DNA of 64,000 nucleotides. Source: JAVVHH01 sp965199585 (lineage in GTDB: Bacteria; Pseudomonadota; Alphaproteobacteria; Acetobacterales; Acetobacteraceae). The notes below the pieces were generated by a model. That model ran no database searches. It saw nothing but the letters and a program-made list of their open reading frames with translations, and was not told the origin of the DNA. The position numbers were made by a program, and so were the translations under genes. Positions within the stretch are counted from its first letter, which is position 1. Each line of letters begins with the position of its first letter. Location: the NCBI GenBank assembly GCA_965199585.1, contig CBDASI010000002.1, positions 3,472,001-3,536,000 of the forward strand, given 5' to 3'. Positions 26,729-37,989 of this stretch are shown here, one piece after another.

Positions 26729-29700
26729 ATATTTCCGCACCGTTCATCGCCCGGCCGATCGCTACCTCTCTGCTGGCGATCGCGGTGCTGCTGTGCGGCA
26801 TCCTCGGCTACCGCGCGCTACCGGTCTCGGCGCTGCCGTCGGTCGACTTCCCTACCATCCAGGTCACCACCCAACTCCCCGGCGCCGGACCGGAGACGGT
26901 CGCCACGCTGATCACCGCCTCGCTCGAGCGGCAGTTCGGCCAGATTACCGGGCTGCAGTCGATGACATCGACCTCGAGCCAGGGCACCAGCCAGATCACG
27001 CTGACCTTCAACCTGAACCGCAAGATGGACAGCGCCGCGCAGGACGTGCAGGCCGCCATCAACGCCTCGGCCGGCACGCTGCCGAGCACCCTGCCCTACC
27101 CGCCGGTCTACTCGAAGGTGAACCCGGCCGACGCGCCCATCTTGTCGTTAGCGCTGACCTCGGACGCGATCCCGATCGACAAGATCAGCGACGCCGCCGA
27201 CACCATCCTGCAGCCCAAGCTCAGCCAGATCGACGGCGTCGGCAAGGTGACTGTTCAGGGCGGCCTGCGCCCCGCCATCCGCGTCCGCGTCGACCCGGCC
27301 CGCGTCGCCGCCTACGGCCTCTCGCTGGAGGACGTCCGCACCGCCGTCGCGGCCGCCAACGTCAACGGCGCCAAGGGCGGGTTCGACGGCGTCCGGCAAT
27401 CCTACGCGGTCGGCGCCAACGACCAGCTGCTCTCGCCCGACCAGTACAACTCGCTGATCGTCGCCTATAAGAACACGGCGCCGGTGCGCCTCTCCGACGT
27501 CGGCAGCGTCGTCGGCGGCGTCGAGAACGACCGGGTCGCCGGCTGGTATAACGGCAAGCCCGCCGTCATCCTCGACATCCAGCGCCAGCCCGGCGCCAAC
27601 ATCGTCGCCACCGTCGCCGCCATCCGCGACGCGCTTCCCGCGCTGCAGCGCTCGATCCCCGCGCAAATCAACATGCAGGCGGTCACCGACCGCACCGAGA
27701 CCATCCGCGCCTCGGTCGAGGACGTCGAGTTCACCCTCGTGCTGGCCATCGGCCTCGTGGTGTTCGTCATCTACCTGTTCCTGCGCAGCGCGCGCGCCAC
27801 GCTGATCCCCGCCGTCGCCCTGCCGCTGTCGCTGATCGGCACCTTTGGGGTCATGGCGCTGTGCGGGTATAGCCTCGACAACCTCAGTCTGATGGCGCTG
27901 ACGGTGGCCACCGGCTTCGTGGTCGACGACGCCATTGTCATGATCGAGAACGTCGTCCGCTACATCGAGGAGGGCTATGCCCCGCTCGAAGCCGCCTATC
28001 GCGGCGCGCGGCAGATCGGCTTCACCATCGTCTCGCTGACCGTCTCACTGGTGGCGGTGTTCATCCCGCTGCTGTTCATGACCGGGGTGGTCGGGCGACT
28101 GTTCAACGAATTTGCCGTCGTGCTCAGCACGTCGGTGATCGTCTCGGCCGTGGTCTCGCTGACGCTGACGCCGATGATGTGCGGCCGCCTGCTGCGGCAC
28201 GAGGACAAGCCGAACTGGCTAACCCGTTGGTTCGAGCGCGGCTTCGACTGGTCGGCGCGCTTCTATGCGCGGACGCTGCAGGTCGCCCTGCGGCATCAGG
28301 GCACTACCCTGCTGGTCGCGGTGGCGACGCTGTTCGGCACGGTCGGGCTCTATCTCGCGATCCCCAAGGGCTTCCTGCCGCAGCAGGATACCGGTGTCAT
28401 CATCGCCGTAACCGAGGCGGCGCAGAGCGCGTCGGTCCCGCGGATGCAGGTGCTGCAAACCAAGCTCGCCGAGATCGCCCGGCAGGACCCGGCGGTCACC
28501 GGCGTCGCTTCCTTCGTGGGCGCCGGGTCGATCAACGCGACGCCGAATGCGGGCCGGCTGACCATCGCGCTCAAGCCCCGCACCGAGCGCGACAACGTGC
28601 AGATCGTCATCGCCCGGCTGCAGCAGGCGATGAGCGGCACGCCCGGCATGAGCGTGTTCATGCAGCCGGTGCAGGATATCCAGATCGGCACTCGCGTGAG
28701 CCGTACGCAGTTCCAGTACACGCTGCTCGACACCGACGCGCTGGAACTCAATCTCTGGGCCCCGCGCCTGATCGATCGGCTGCGCACCCTGCCCGACCTG
28801 CAGGATGTTGCCACCGACCAGCAGACCGAAGGCTTCGCGCTCCGCGTCAACGTCGACCGCGATGCCGCGATGCGGCTCGGCGTGACGATGCAGGAGGTGC
28901 AGGACACGCTGTATGACGCGTTCGGCCAGCGCCAGGTGAGCACGATCTTCAGCCAGGCCAACCAGTACCGCGTCGTGCTGGAGGCCAATCCTAATTGGCA
29001 GGCGGACCCGCTCTCGCTCGACCGGCTACGCATTCCGGGCCTCAACGGGGCGCAGGTGCCGCTTTCGGCCATCGCCAAGATCGAGCGTACGCTGGCGCCG
29101 CTGGCCATCACGCATCAGGCGCAGTTCCCCTCGGTGACGATCAGCTTCAACCTGGCGCCGGGCGCGAGCCTCAGCCACGCCGTCGCCGGGGTTGCGCAAG
29201 CCGAGCAGGACATCGGGCTGCCGCCTACCATCGTCGGTAGCTACTCCGGCGACGCTGCCGAATTTCAGAGCAGCCTCGCCAGCGAGCCGTGGCTGATCCT
29301 GGCTGCCGTGGTGGTGATCTACATCGTGCTCGGCGTGCTGTACGAGAGCACCATCCACCCGATCACCATCCTGTCGACGCTACCTTCGGCCGGCATCGGC
29401 GCCTTGCTGGCGCTGATGCTGGCCGGGCAGGACCTGTCGATCGTGGTGCTGGTCGGCATCGTGCTGCTGATGGGCATCGTCAAGAAGAACGCCATCATCA
29501 TGATCGACTTCGCGCTCGAGGCCGAGCGCGACCGCGGCATGAGCCCGCGCCAGGCGATCGAGGCCGCCTGCCTGCTGCGGTATCGCCCGATCATGATGAC
29601 GACCGCCGCCGCGCTGCTCGGCGCGCTGCCGCTGATGCTCGAACACGGCACCGGCTCGGAGCTGCGTTACCCGCTCGGCGTCACCATCGTCGGCGGGCTG

Positions 29701-29808
29701 ATCCTGTCCCAGGCGCTGACGCTCTACACGACGCCGGTGATCTATCTGTTTTTCGAGCGGCTGCGCCTCCGCTTCGTCCGCACCCCGCGCCCACTGGCGG
29801 CCGAATAG
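26725..29808 (+). CDS. mdtB: RND efflux pump, HAE-1 type, MdtB-like
   Basis: 1027 residues of full AcrB/MdtB layout: FIARPIATSLLAI opening, porter domains, 12 helices and two large periplasmic loops. The helix-4 motif GFVVDDAIVMIEN has the paired aspartates at 401-402. This is the drug (HAE-1) signature, not the single-Asp heavy-metal (HME) form. The C-terminal half has GIVLLMGIVKKNAIIMIDFALE. It exchanges protons for lipophilic drugs or bile-salt-like compounds. The start is TTG 26725, overlapping the GST stop (TTGA), which probably keeps translation low and coupled. Confidence 0.93.
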   Translation: MNISAPFIARPIATSLLAIAVLLCGILGYRALPVSALPSVDFPTIQVTTQLPGAGPETVATLITASLERQFGQITGLQSMTSTSSQGTSQITLTFNLNRKMDSAAQDVQAAINASAGTLPSTLPYPPVYSKVNPADAPILSLALTSDAIPIDKISDAADTILQPKLSQIDGVGKVTVQGGLRPAIRVRVDPARVAAYGLSLEDVRTAVAAANVNGAKGGFDGVRQSYAVGANDQLLSPDQYNSLIVAYKNTAPVRLSDVGSVVGGVENDRVAGWYNGKPAVILDIQRQPGANIVATVAAIRDALPALQRSIPAQINMQAVTDRTETIRASVEDVEFTLVLAIGLVVFVIYLFLRSARATLIPAVALPLSLIGTFGVMALCGYSLDNLSLMALTVATGFVVDDAIVMIENVVRYIEEGYAPLEAAYRGARQIGFTIVSLTVSLVAVFIPLLFMTGVVGRLFNEFAVVLSTSVIVSAVVSLTLTPMMCGRLLRHEDKPNWLTRWFERGFDWSARFYARTLQVALRHQGTTLLVAVATLFGTVGLYLAIPKGFLPQQDTGVIIAVTEAAQSASVPRMQVLQTKLAEIARQDPAVTGVASFVGAGSINATPNAGRLTIALKPRTERDNVQIVIARLQQAMSGTPGMSVFMQPVQDIQIGTRVSRTQFQYTLLDTDALELNLWAPRLIDRLRTLPDLQDVATDQQTEGFALRVNVDRDAAMRLGVTMQEVQDTLYDAFGQRQVSTIFSQANQYRVVLEANPNWQADPLSLDRLRIPGLNGAQVPLSAIAKIERTLAPLAITHQAQFPSVTISFNLAPGASLSHAVAGVAQAEQDIGLPPTIVGSYSGDAAEFQSSLASEPWLILAAVVVIYIVLGVLYESTIHPITILSTLPSAGIGALLALMLAGQDLSIVVLVGIVLLMGIVKKNAIIMIDFALEAERDRGMSPRQAIEAACLLRYRPIMMTTAAALLGALPLMLEHGTGSELRYPLGVTIVGGLILSQALTLYTTPVIYLFFERLRLRFVRTPRPLAAE

Positions 29809-32800
29809 ATGAATTTCTCCGCCCCCTTCATCCGTCGCCCGATCGCCACGATCCTGCTCGCGGTCGGCATCCTGCTCACCGGCATCGTCGCCGTGCGCTT
29901 CCTGCCGGTCGCGCCGCTCCCGAGCGTCGATATCCCCACCATCGTCGTTTTTGCTGGCCGCCCAGGGGCGGACCCGGAGACCATGGCCGCCAGCATCGCC
30001 GCCCCGCTCGAGCGGCGCCTCGGCGAGATCCCCGGCGTGTCGGAACTGACCAGCACCAGCAGCACCGGCAGCACTTCGATCGTCATCCAGTTCGAGATCG
30101 ATCGCGACCTTGAAGGCGCCGCGCACGACGTCCAGGCGGCCATCAACGCCGCCACCACCGACCTGCCCGCCGACCTCCCGACCCGGCCCTATTACAGGAA
30201 ATTCAACCCGGCCGAGACGCCCGTCCTCACCCTCTCGCTCACCAGCGACCGGCTTACCACGGCGCAACTCTACGATTCCGCCGACACCATCCTGGCGCAG
30301 CGGCTCAGCCAGGTCGAAGGCGTCAGCCAGGTGTCGGTCAACGGCGCGGAAAAGCCCGCCGTCCGCGTCAAGCTGAATCCGGCGGCGCTGAAAGCCGCCG
30401 GGCTGTCGAGCCAGGACGTCTACACCACCATCCGCGCCGCCAACGTAAACGGACCCACCGGCGAGATCGAAGGACCGGAGCGGGCCCAGACCATCATGCT
30501 CAACGGCCAGATCGGCCAGGCCGAGGACTATGCCCGCCTGGTGCTGAAGACGAGCAACGGCGCCGTGGTCCGCCTGGGCGACATCGCGACCGTCACCAAC
30601 AGCGTCGCCAACACTAAGCTCGCCGCCTGGCAGAACGCGCAGCCGGCAATCCTGCTGACCATCACCAAGGCGGCGGGCGCCAACGTCATCGACACGGTCG
30701 ATCGGGTGAAGGAAGCGCTGCCGCAACTCCTGGCCTGGATGCCGGCGGACATCAAGGTGACCTACCTGTCGGACCGCACGGCCACCATCCGCGCCAGCGT
30801 CGGACACGTGGAGCAATCGCTGCTGATCAGCGTCGCCCTGGTGCTGATGGTCGTGGCCATCTTCATGCGCCGCCTGATCCCCACCCTGGCCGCCGCCGTC
30901 ACGGTGCCGCTCAGCATCTCCGGCACGCTGGGGGCGATGTACTTGCTCGGCTACAGCCTCAACAATTTCTCGCTGATGGCGCTGACCATCTCGGTCGGCT
31001 TCGTGGTCGACGACGCCATCGTCATGATCGAGAACATCTACCGCTTCCAGGAGCGCGGCATGCGCCCGCTCGAAGCCGCGTTCGCCGGGGCGAAACAGAT
31101 CGGCTTCACCGTCATCTCGATCAGCATCTCGCTGGTCGCCGTGTTCATCCCGATCCTGTTCATGGGCGGGCTGCTCGGCCGGTTGTTCCACGAGTTCGCC
31201 GTCGTGCTCACGGTCGCCATCGCCGTCTCGGCCGCCGTTTCGCTCACGCTGACGCCGATGATGTGCGGCCGGTTCGTGTCCGATAATGGGCCGCCGACGG
31301 GCGTGTGGGGCCGGGTCGACCGCACCGTCGACCGCTTCTTCCGCGCCGTGCAGAACGCCTACGCCCGCAGCCTCACCATCGCGCTGCGCTGGAACAAGAC
31401 GATGCTGCTGGTCACGGTCGCCGTGCTGATCGGCACCATCAAGCTGTACACGGTCGTCCCGAAAGGCTTCATGCCGATCCAGGACACCGGGCTGTTGCAG
31501 GGCTTCACCCTGGCCAGCCCGGACATCAGCTTCGAGGCGATGGCGGAGCGGCAGAAACGCGTCGTCAAGATCCTGCTCGAGGACCCGGCCGTCGCCGACG
31601 TCTCCAGCACCATCGGCATCACCTCGGGCTGGTCCAGCGTCAACCGCGGCCAGCTCGGCATCGACCTCAAGCCGCTCGACGAGCGCAAGATCAGCAGCGA
31701 GGAGGTCATTGCCCGCCTACGACCGAAGCTGATGCAGATGGCGGGCATCCAGACCATCCTGTGGTCGGCGCAGGATCTGCGCGGCGGCGGCAGCTCGGGC
31801 GGCACCGGCTTCCAGTTCGTTCTGCTGGATCAGAACATCGAGGAATTGCGCCGCTGGACCAACAAGCTCGAGGACGCGCTGCGCGACGCGCCCGGCATCG
31901 AGGACGTCAGCTCCGACCAGGACAAGGCGGGCCCGCAAGCCAACGTGGTCATCGACCGCGATGCCGCATCCCGCCTCGGCGTCTCGGTCAGCGCCATCGA
32001 TTCGGCGCTCAACAACGCCTACGCGCAACGCCAGGTGTCGATCATCTACACGCAGCGTAACCAATACCGCGTGGTGCTGGAGACGCTGCCGACCCTGCAG
32101 ACGGACCCGCTGCAGCTCGACCGGCTTTACGTCCCGGGCGCCAACGGCGCGCAGATCCCGATCGGCAGCGTCACCAAGCTCGAGCGCAACACCTCCCCGC
32201 TCGCGGTGCGGCACCGGAGCCAGTTCCCGGCCGCCAACATCAGCTTCAACCTCAAGCCCGGCTTCAGCCAGGGCGACGCGATCGACCTGGTCAGCCAGAC
32301 CGCGCTGAACCTGCGCATGCCCGACACGATCCGCACCGATTTCGCCGGCAACGCCAAGTTCCTGCAGCAATCGCTGTCGAGCCAGCCGATGCTGATCATG
32401 GCCGCGATCCTGACGATCTACATCGTGCTTGGCGTGCTCTACGAAAGTCTGCTGCACCCGCTGACCATCTTGTCGACGCTGCCATCGGCCGGGCTGGGCG
32501 CGTTGCTGGCGGTGCTGGTCACCGGGACCGAGATGGGCGTGCTGACCATCATCGGCATCGTGCTGCTGATGGGTATCGTCAAGAAGAACGCGATCATGCT
32601 GGTGGATTTCGCGCTCGAAGCCGAACGCGAGGGCGGCATGAGCCCGGCCGAAGCGATCCGCGCCGCCTCCATCGAACGCTTCCGCCCGATCATCATGACC
32701 ACGCTGGCCGCGCTGCTCGGCGCGGTGCCGCTGGTGCTCACCGGGGGCGTCGGCTGGGAGTTCCGCCAACCGCTCGGCATCGCGGTGGTCGGTGGGCTGA

Positions 32801-32910
32801 TCGTCTCGCAAGTGCTCACGCTTTACACGACGCCGGTGATCTACCTCGCGCTCGAACGCCTCTCGCGCAAGAAGCGCCAGCGCATCCGCGAGTTCGAGCC
32901 GGCGGAGTAG
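29809..32910 (+). CDS. mdtC: RND efflux pump, HAE-1 type, MdtC-like
   Basis: 1033 residues, ATG immediately after the mdtB TAG with no gap. It is a paralogue of the preceding pump: FIRRPIATILLAVG start, GFVVDDAIVMIEN with Asp401-Asp402, and GIVLLMGIVKKNAIMLVDFALE. MdtB and MdtC of E. coli form a 2:1 heterotrimer with MdtA; the pair here fits that layout. It differs from E. coli in carrying its own outer-membrane factor and an ECF control module. Last gene of the operon; a stem-loop follows 5 bases after the stop. Confidence 0.93.
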   Translation: MNFSAPFIRRPIATILLAVGILLTGIVAVRFLPVAPLPSVDIPTIVVFAGRPGADPETMAASIAAPLERRLGEIPGVSELTSTSSTGSTSIVIQFEIDRDLEGAAHDVQAAINAATTDLPADLPTRPYYRKFNPAETPVLTLSLTSDRLTTAQLYDSADTILAQRLSQVEGVSQVSVNGAEKPAVRVKLNPAALKAAGLSSQDVYTTIRAANVNGPTGEIEGPERAQTIMLNGQIGQAEDYARLVLKTSNGAVVRLGDIATVTNSVANTKLAAWQNAQPAILLTITKAAGANVIDTVDRVKEALPQLLAWMPADIKVTYLSDRTATIRASVGHVEQSLLISVALVLMVVAIFMRRLIPTLAAAVTVPLSISGTLGAMYLLGYSLNNFSLMALTISVGFVVDDAIVMIENIYRFQERGMRPLEAAFAGAKQIGFTVISISISLVAVFIPILFMGGLLGRLFHEFAVVLTVAIAVSAAVSLTLTPMMCGRFVSDNGPPTGVWGRVDRTVDRFFRAVQNAYARSLTIALRWNKTMLLVTVAVLIGTIKLYTVVPKGFMPIQDTGLLQGFTLASPDISFEAMAERQKRVVKILLEDPAVADVSSTIGITSGWSSVNRGQLGIDLKPLDERKISSEEVIARLRPKLMQMAGIQTILWSAQDLRGGGSSGGTGFQFVLLDQNIEELRRWTNKLEDALRDAPGIEDVSSDQDKAGPQANVVIDRDAASRLGVSVSAIDSALNNAYAQRQVSIIYTQRNQYRVVLETLPTLQTDPLQLDRLYVPGANGAQIPIGSVTKLERNTSPLAVRHRSQFPAANISFNLKPGFSQGDAIDLVSQTALNLRMPDTIRTDFAGNAKFLQQSLSSQPMLIMAAILTIYIVLGVLYESLLHPLTILSTLPSAGLGALLAVLVTGTEMGVLTIIGIVLLMGIVKKNAIMLVDFALEAEREGGMSPAEAIRAASIERFRPIIMTTLAALLGAVPLVLTGGVGWEFRQPLGIAVVGGLIVSQVLTLYTTPVIYLALERLSRKKRQRIREFEPAE

Positions 32911-32915
32911 ACGGA

Positions 32916-32943
32916 GGGCCGGACTTCTTCCATGGTCCGGCCT
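32916..32943 (+). terminator. Stem-loop after mdtC
   Basis: GGCCGGAC (32917-32924) pairs exactly with GTCCGGCC (32935-32942), with a 10-base loop and one extra G-U pair outside. No U-tract follows, so it could be a weak or factor-assisted terminator or an mRNA 3'-end stabiliser. Confidence 0.5.
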
Positions 32944-32950
32944 CAGAACC

Positions 32951-32967
32951 GCCGGGCCCGACCCGGC
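32951..32967 (+). promoter_or_regulatory. Leader hairpin just upstream of the first sugar-binding protein gene
   Basis: GCCGGG and CCCGGC pair around a CCCGA loop. AAAAGAGGGGGAAG follows directly and contains the Shine-Dalgarno of the binding-protein gene. A similar small hairpin precedes the second copy, so a role in translation or mRNA stability is possible. Confidence 0.35.
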
Positions 32968-32989
32968 AAAAGAGGGGGAAGCTGCCGAC

Positions 32990-34054
32990 ATGCTGACACG
33001 TCGTAGCGCGCTGGCGGGCCTGGCCGGGGCCGCTATCCTCGCGGCTGGCCCGGCTCGTGCTCAATCCAAGGGTCTCGTGGCAGTGTCGATGCCGACCAAG
33101 ATCATGGCGCGCTGGATCGCCGACGGCGACAACATCGTCAGCGTGCTGAAAGCCCGCGGCTACGAGACCGACCTGCAATACGGCGACGACGACGTGCCCA
33201 ACCAGGTCGCCCAGCTCGAGAACATGATCACCAAGGGCGCCAAGGTGCTGGTGATCGCCGCCATCGACGGCAGCACGCTAAGCGACGTGCTGGCCAAGGC
33301 CGCCGGCAACGGGATCAAAGTGATCGCCTACGACCGGCTGATCCGCAACACGCCGCATGTCGACTACTACGCCACCTTCGACAACTTCCAGGTCGGCGTC
33401 GAGCAGGGTCAGTCGCTGGTCAAGGGCATGTGCACGCGGGGCGGCGCCGGGCCGCGGAACGTCGAGCTGTTCGGCGGCTCACCGGACGACAACAACGCCT
33501 ATTTCTTCTATGACGGTGCGATGTCGGTGCTGCAGCCGTTGATCGACGCCAAGCAGATTGTCGTGCCGAGCGGTCAGCTTGGGATGGACAAGGTCGCGAC
33601 CCTGCGGTGGGACGGGTCGATCGCCCAGGCGCGGATGGATAACCTGTTGAGCGCCTACTACAACGACCGCCGGCTCGACGGCGTGCTGGCGCCCAATGAC
33701 GGGCTGTCAATCGGTGTGATATCGTCGGTCAAAGGCGTGGGCTATGGCAGCGCCGACCTGCCGATACCGATCATCACCGGTCAGGATTGCGAGGTTCCGT
33801 CGGTCAAGGCGATCATCCGAGGCGACCAGTATTCGTCGATCTACAAGGACACGCGCGAATTGGCCAAGGTAACGGCCGACATGGTCGACGCGATGCTGTC
33901 GGGCCAGCCAGTGCCGGTCAATAACACGACCAGCTACAACAACGGTGCCAAGGTAGTGCCGTCCTACCTACTCAAGCCGGCGATCGTGACCAAGGACGAT
34001 TGGAAGCCGCAGTTAGTCGACAGCGGCTACTACAAGGCAAGCCAATTTCAGTAA
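32990..34054 (+). CDS. Sugar ABC transporter substrate-binding protein, ChvE-like, copy 1
   Basis: 354 residues. The signal MLTRRSALAGLAGAAILAAGPARAQ has an RR pair (Sec or Tat) and an ARA-Q cleavage site. The mature protein is a Peripla_BP_4 monosaccharide-binding fold: MPTKIMARWIADGDN start, GYETDLQYGDDDVPNQ, IAYDRLIRNTPHVDYY, and ITGQDCEVPSVKAI near the hinge. These are ChvE/XylF hallmarks. ChvE homologues bind aldoses such as galactose, glucose, arabinose or xylose for the GguAB/MmsAB importer, and in Agrobacterium also signal through VirA. A strong AGGGGGAAG site lies upstream. Very similar to the next gene. Confidence 0.92.
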   Translation: MLTRRSALAGLAGAAILAAGPARAQSKGLVAVSMPTKIMARWIADGDNIVSVLKARGYETDLQYGDDDVPNQVAQLENMITKGAKVLVIAAIDGSTLSDVLAKAAGNGIKVIAYDRLIRNTPHVDYYATFDNFQVGVEQGQSLVKGMCTRGGAGPRNVELFGGSPDDNNAYFFYDGAMSVLQPLIDAKQIVVPSGQLGMDKVATLRWDGSIAQARMDNLLSAYYNDRRLDGVLAPNDGLSIGVISSVKGVGYGSADLPIPIITGQDCEVPSVKAIIRGDQYSSIYKDTRELAKVTADMVDAMLSGQPVPVNNTTSYNNGAKVVPSYLLKPAIVTKDDWKPQLVDSGYYKASQFQ

Positions 34055-34119
34055 TCGCCGGGCTGTTTTCGGCTAGACACTGCCGCGCCAATCCTCACAA
34101 GCTTTGACATCAGAATGAT

Positions 34120-34132
34120 CGGGCGGCGCCCG
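34120..34132 (+). promoter_or_regulatory. Leader hairpin upstream of sugar-binding protein copy 2
   Basis: CGGGC, loop GGC, GCCCG form a 5-base-pair stem 5 bases before the AAGGGGAAG ribosome site. Its placement mirrors the hairpin before copy 1. Confidence 0.3.
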
Positions 34133-34152
34133 GACCAAGGGGAAGAAACGTC

Positions 34153-35223
34153 ATGTTGACACGTCGCAGCGCCATCACCGCTTTTGGCGCCGGCCTGGCT
34201 AGCGCGGCCATCGCGTCCGGCCCGGCCCGCGCGCAATCCAAGGGTCTCGTCGCGATCGCGATGCCCACCAAAGTCTCAGCCCGCTGGATCGCCGACGGCG
34301 ACAACATCGTGCGGGTGCTGAAGTCGCGCGGCTACGAGACCGACCTGCAATACGGCGAGGACGACATCCCGAACCAGGTCGCCCAGATCGAGAACATGAT
34401 CACCAAGGGCGCCAAGGTGTTGGTCGTCGCCGCCATCGACGGCAGCACGCTGACCCAGGTGCTGGCCTCAGCCGCCAGCAGCGGCATCAAGGTCATCGCC
34501 TACGACCGGCTGATACGAAACACGCCGAACGTCGACTACTACGCGACCTTCGACAACTTCCAGGTCGGCGTCGAGCAGGGCCAGTCGCTGGTCAAAGGCC
34601 TGTCCACGCGGGCCAGCACGGGGCCACAGACGATCGAGCTGTTCGGCGGCTCGTCGGACGACAACAACGCCTATTTCTTCTACAACGGCGCCATGTCGGT
34701 GCTGCAGCCGCTGATCGACCAGAAGAAGCTGGTGATCCCGAGCGGCCAGATGGGCATGGACAAGGTCTCGACCCTGCGCTGGGACGGCGCGACCGCCCAG
34801 TCCCGTATGGACAACCTGCTGAGCGCCTACTACGGCAACCGCAAGCTCGACGGCGTGCTGTCGCCGTATGACGGTATCTCGATCGGCATCATCTCGTCGG
34901 TCAAGGGTGTGGGCTACGGCAATGCCGACTTGCCGATGCCGATCATCACCGGGCAGGATTGCGAGGTCCCCTCGGTCAAGGCGATCGTCAGGGGCGACCA
35001 GTATTCGTCGATCTACAAGGACACCCGCGAGCTGGCCAAGGTGACCGCCGACATGGTCGATGCGATGCTGTCGGGCAAGCCGGTGATGACCAACGACACC
35101 ACCAGCTACAACAACGGCACCAAGGTCGTGCCGGCCTATCTGCTCAAGCCGGTGATCGTGACCAAGGACAACTGGAAGCAGGAGTTGGTCGACGGCGGCT
35201 ACTACAAGCCCGGCCAGATCTAG
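34153..35223 (+). CDS. Sugar ABC transporter substrate-binding protein, ChvE-like, copy 2 (tandem paralogue)
   Basis: 356 residues, the same order of motifs as copy 1 (GDNIVRVLKSRGYETDLQYG, IAYDRLIRNTPNVDYYATF, ITGQDCEVPSVKAIVRGDQY). The two agree over almost the whole length with scattered substitutions: for example DDGLSIGV and YDGISIGI at the same site, and CTRGGAGPRN against STRASTGPQT. A recent-to-moderate tandem duplication is evident. Differences around residues 150-160 and 225-235 could alter sugar specificity. It begins 98 bases after copy 1 with AAGGGGAAG upstream and lies 7 bases before the ATPase gene. Confidence 0.92.
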   Translation: MLTRRSAITAFGAGLASAAIASGPARAQSKGLVAIAMPTKVSARWIADGDNIVRVLKSRGYETDLQYGEDDIPNQVAQIENMITKGAKVLVVAAIDGSTLTQVLASAASSGIKVIAYDRLIRNTPNVDYYATFDNFQVGVEQGQSLVKGLSTRASTGPQTIELFGGSSDDNNAYFFYNGAMSVLQPLIDQKKLVIPSGQMGMDKVSTLRWDGATAQSRMDNLLSAYYGNRKLDGVLSPYDGISIGIISSVKGVGYGNADLPMPIITGQDCEVPSVKAIVRGDQYSSIYKDTRELAKVTADMVDAMLSGKPVMTNDTTSYNNGTKVVPAYLLKPVIVTKDNWKQELVDGGYYKPGQI

Positions 35224-35230
35224 CCCTTCG

Positions 35231-36774
<1,544 letters not shown>

Positions 36775-36778
<4 letters not shown>

Positions 36779-37989
36779 ACGAGATGAGCCCCCTCCCTCC
36801 GCCGGCCCCAGTCTCCGCGACTGTCGCGCGGGCTGCGCATGCAAGCTTCGTCAAGGCGTCGATTCGGCAGTATGGAATGCTGCTGTCGCTCATCGTCATC
36901 ATGGCGTTTTTCGAGATCGCCACCAACGGGACGCTGCTACGGCCGCTGAACCTGACCAACCTGGTGCTGCAGAACAGCTACATCGCCATCATGGCGCTCG
37001 GCATGTTGCTGGTGATCGTCACGGGACATATCGACCTGTCCGTCGGCTCGGTGTCGGGCTTCGTCGGCGCATTGGCCGCGGTGATGCTGGTGCAGTGGAA
37101 CATGCCCATCGTGGTCGCCGGGCTGCTCTGCCTGCTGGCGGGCGGGCTGATCGGGGCGGCGCAGGGCGCGTTCGTCGCCTATGTGAAGATCCCGTCCTTC
37201 ATCGTGACGCTGGCGGGTATGCTGGTGTTCCGTGGGCTGATGCTGGCGGTGTTGAGCGGGCAGTCGGTGGGCCCGTTCCCGCCGGAGTTCCAGCTGCTTT
37301 CCTCGGGCTTCATCCCCGAGATGCTGCCGATGACCGCGGGAGTGCGCCTGACATCCGTGCTGCTCGGCGTGTTCGTCGCCGCCGTGCTGATCTGGAGCAA
37401 CCAGCGCAGCCGGGTCCGGCGGGCGCGGCATGGGCTCGAGACCGAGCCGATGGTGCTCTTCGCCATCAAGAACACGGTGCTGACCGCCGGCGTGGTCGGG
37501 CTTGCCTGGCTGATCGCGTCCTATCGTGGGCTGCCGAACGTGCTGATCATCATGGCCGTGCTGATCGCGATCTACGCTTTCGTCACCACGCGCACGACGG
37601 TCGGGCGCCAGATCTATGCCGTCGGCGGCAATGAAAAAGCCGCGCGGCTCTCGGGCATAAAGACCGAGCGGCTGACATTCTTGACCTTCGTCAACATGGG
37701 CGTGCTGGCGGCGTTGGCCGGGTTGATCTTCGCGGCGCGGCTGAACACGGCCACGCCCAAGGCCGGCACCGGCTTCGAGCTCGACGTGATCGCGGCCTGC
37801 TTCATCGGCGGCGCCTCCGCCTATGGCGGCGTCGGCCTCGTCTCAGGCGCGGTGATCGGCGCGTTCATCATGGGCGTGATGAACAACGGCATGTCGATCC
37901 TCGGCATCGGCGTCGACTATCAGCAGATCATCAAGGGGCTGGTGTTGCTCGGCGCCGTGTGCGTGGACGTCTACAACCAGAAGCGGTGA
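36775..37989 (+). CDS. gguB: Sugar ABC transporter permease, GguB/MmsB/XylH-like
   Basis: 404 residues with about ten helices. CUT2 permease hallmarks are MALGMLLVIVTGHIDLSVGSV (about 70-90), KIPSFIVTLAGMLVFRG, GGNEKAARLSGI (the EAA-like ATPase-contact loop) and DVIAACFIGGASAYGGVG. It forms the homodimeric channel of the sugar importer. The longer middle part (about 180-260, with an inserted pair of helices) is typical of the MmsB/GguB subgroup. The ATG at 36775 overlaps the gguA stop (ATGA). Confidence 0.93.

Noticed and set aside
29380..31191. 603-codon minus-strand frame across the two RND genes
   Set aside because: Antisense of mdtB/mdtC; composition typical of shadow frames and it spans two real genes.
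26725..32910. Heavy-metal (HME) identity of the two RND pumps, suggested by the CnrYXH-like module
   Set aside because: Both have two adjacent Asp in helix 4 (VVDDAIVMIEN), the drug-type signature, rather than the HME form.
34104..34132. TTGACA as a promoter for the second sugar-binding protein gene
   Set aside because: A perfect -35 hexamer, but the matching -10 position is GC-rich with no TATAAT-like sequence.
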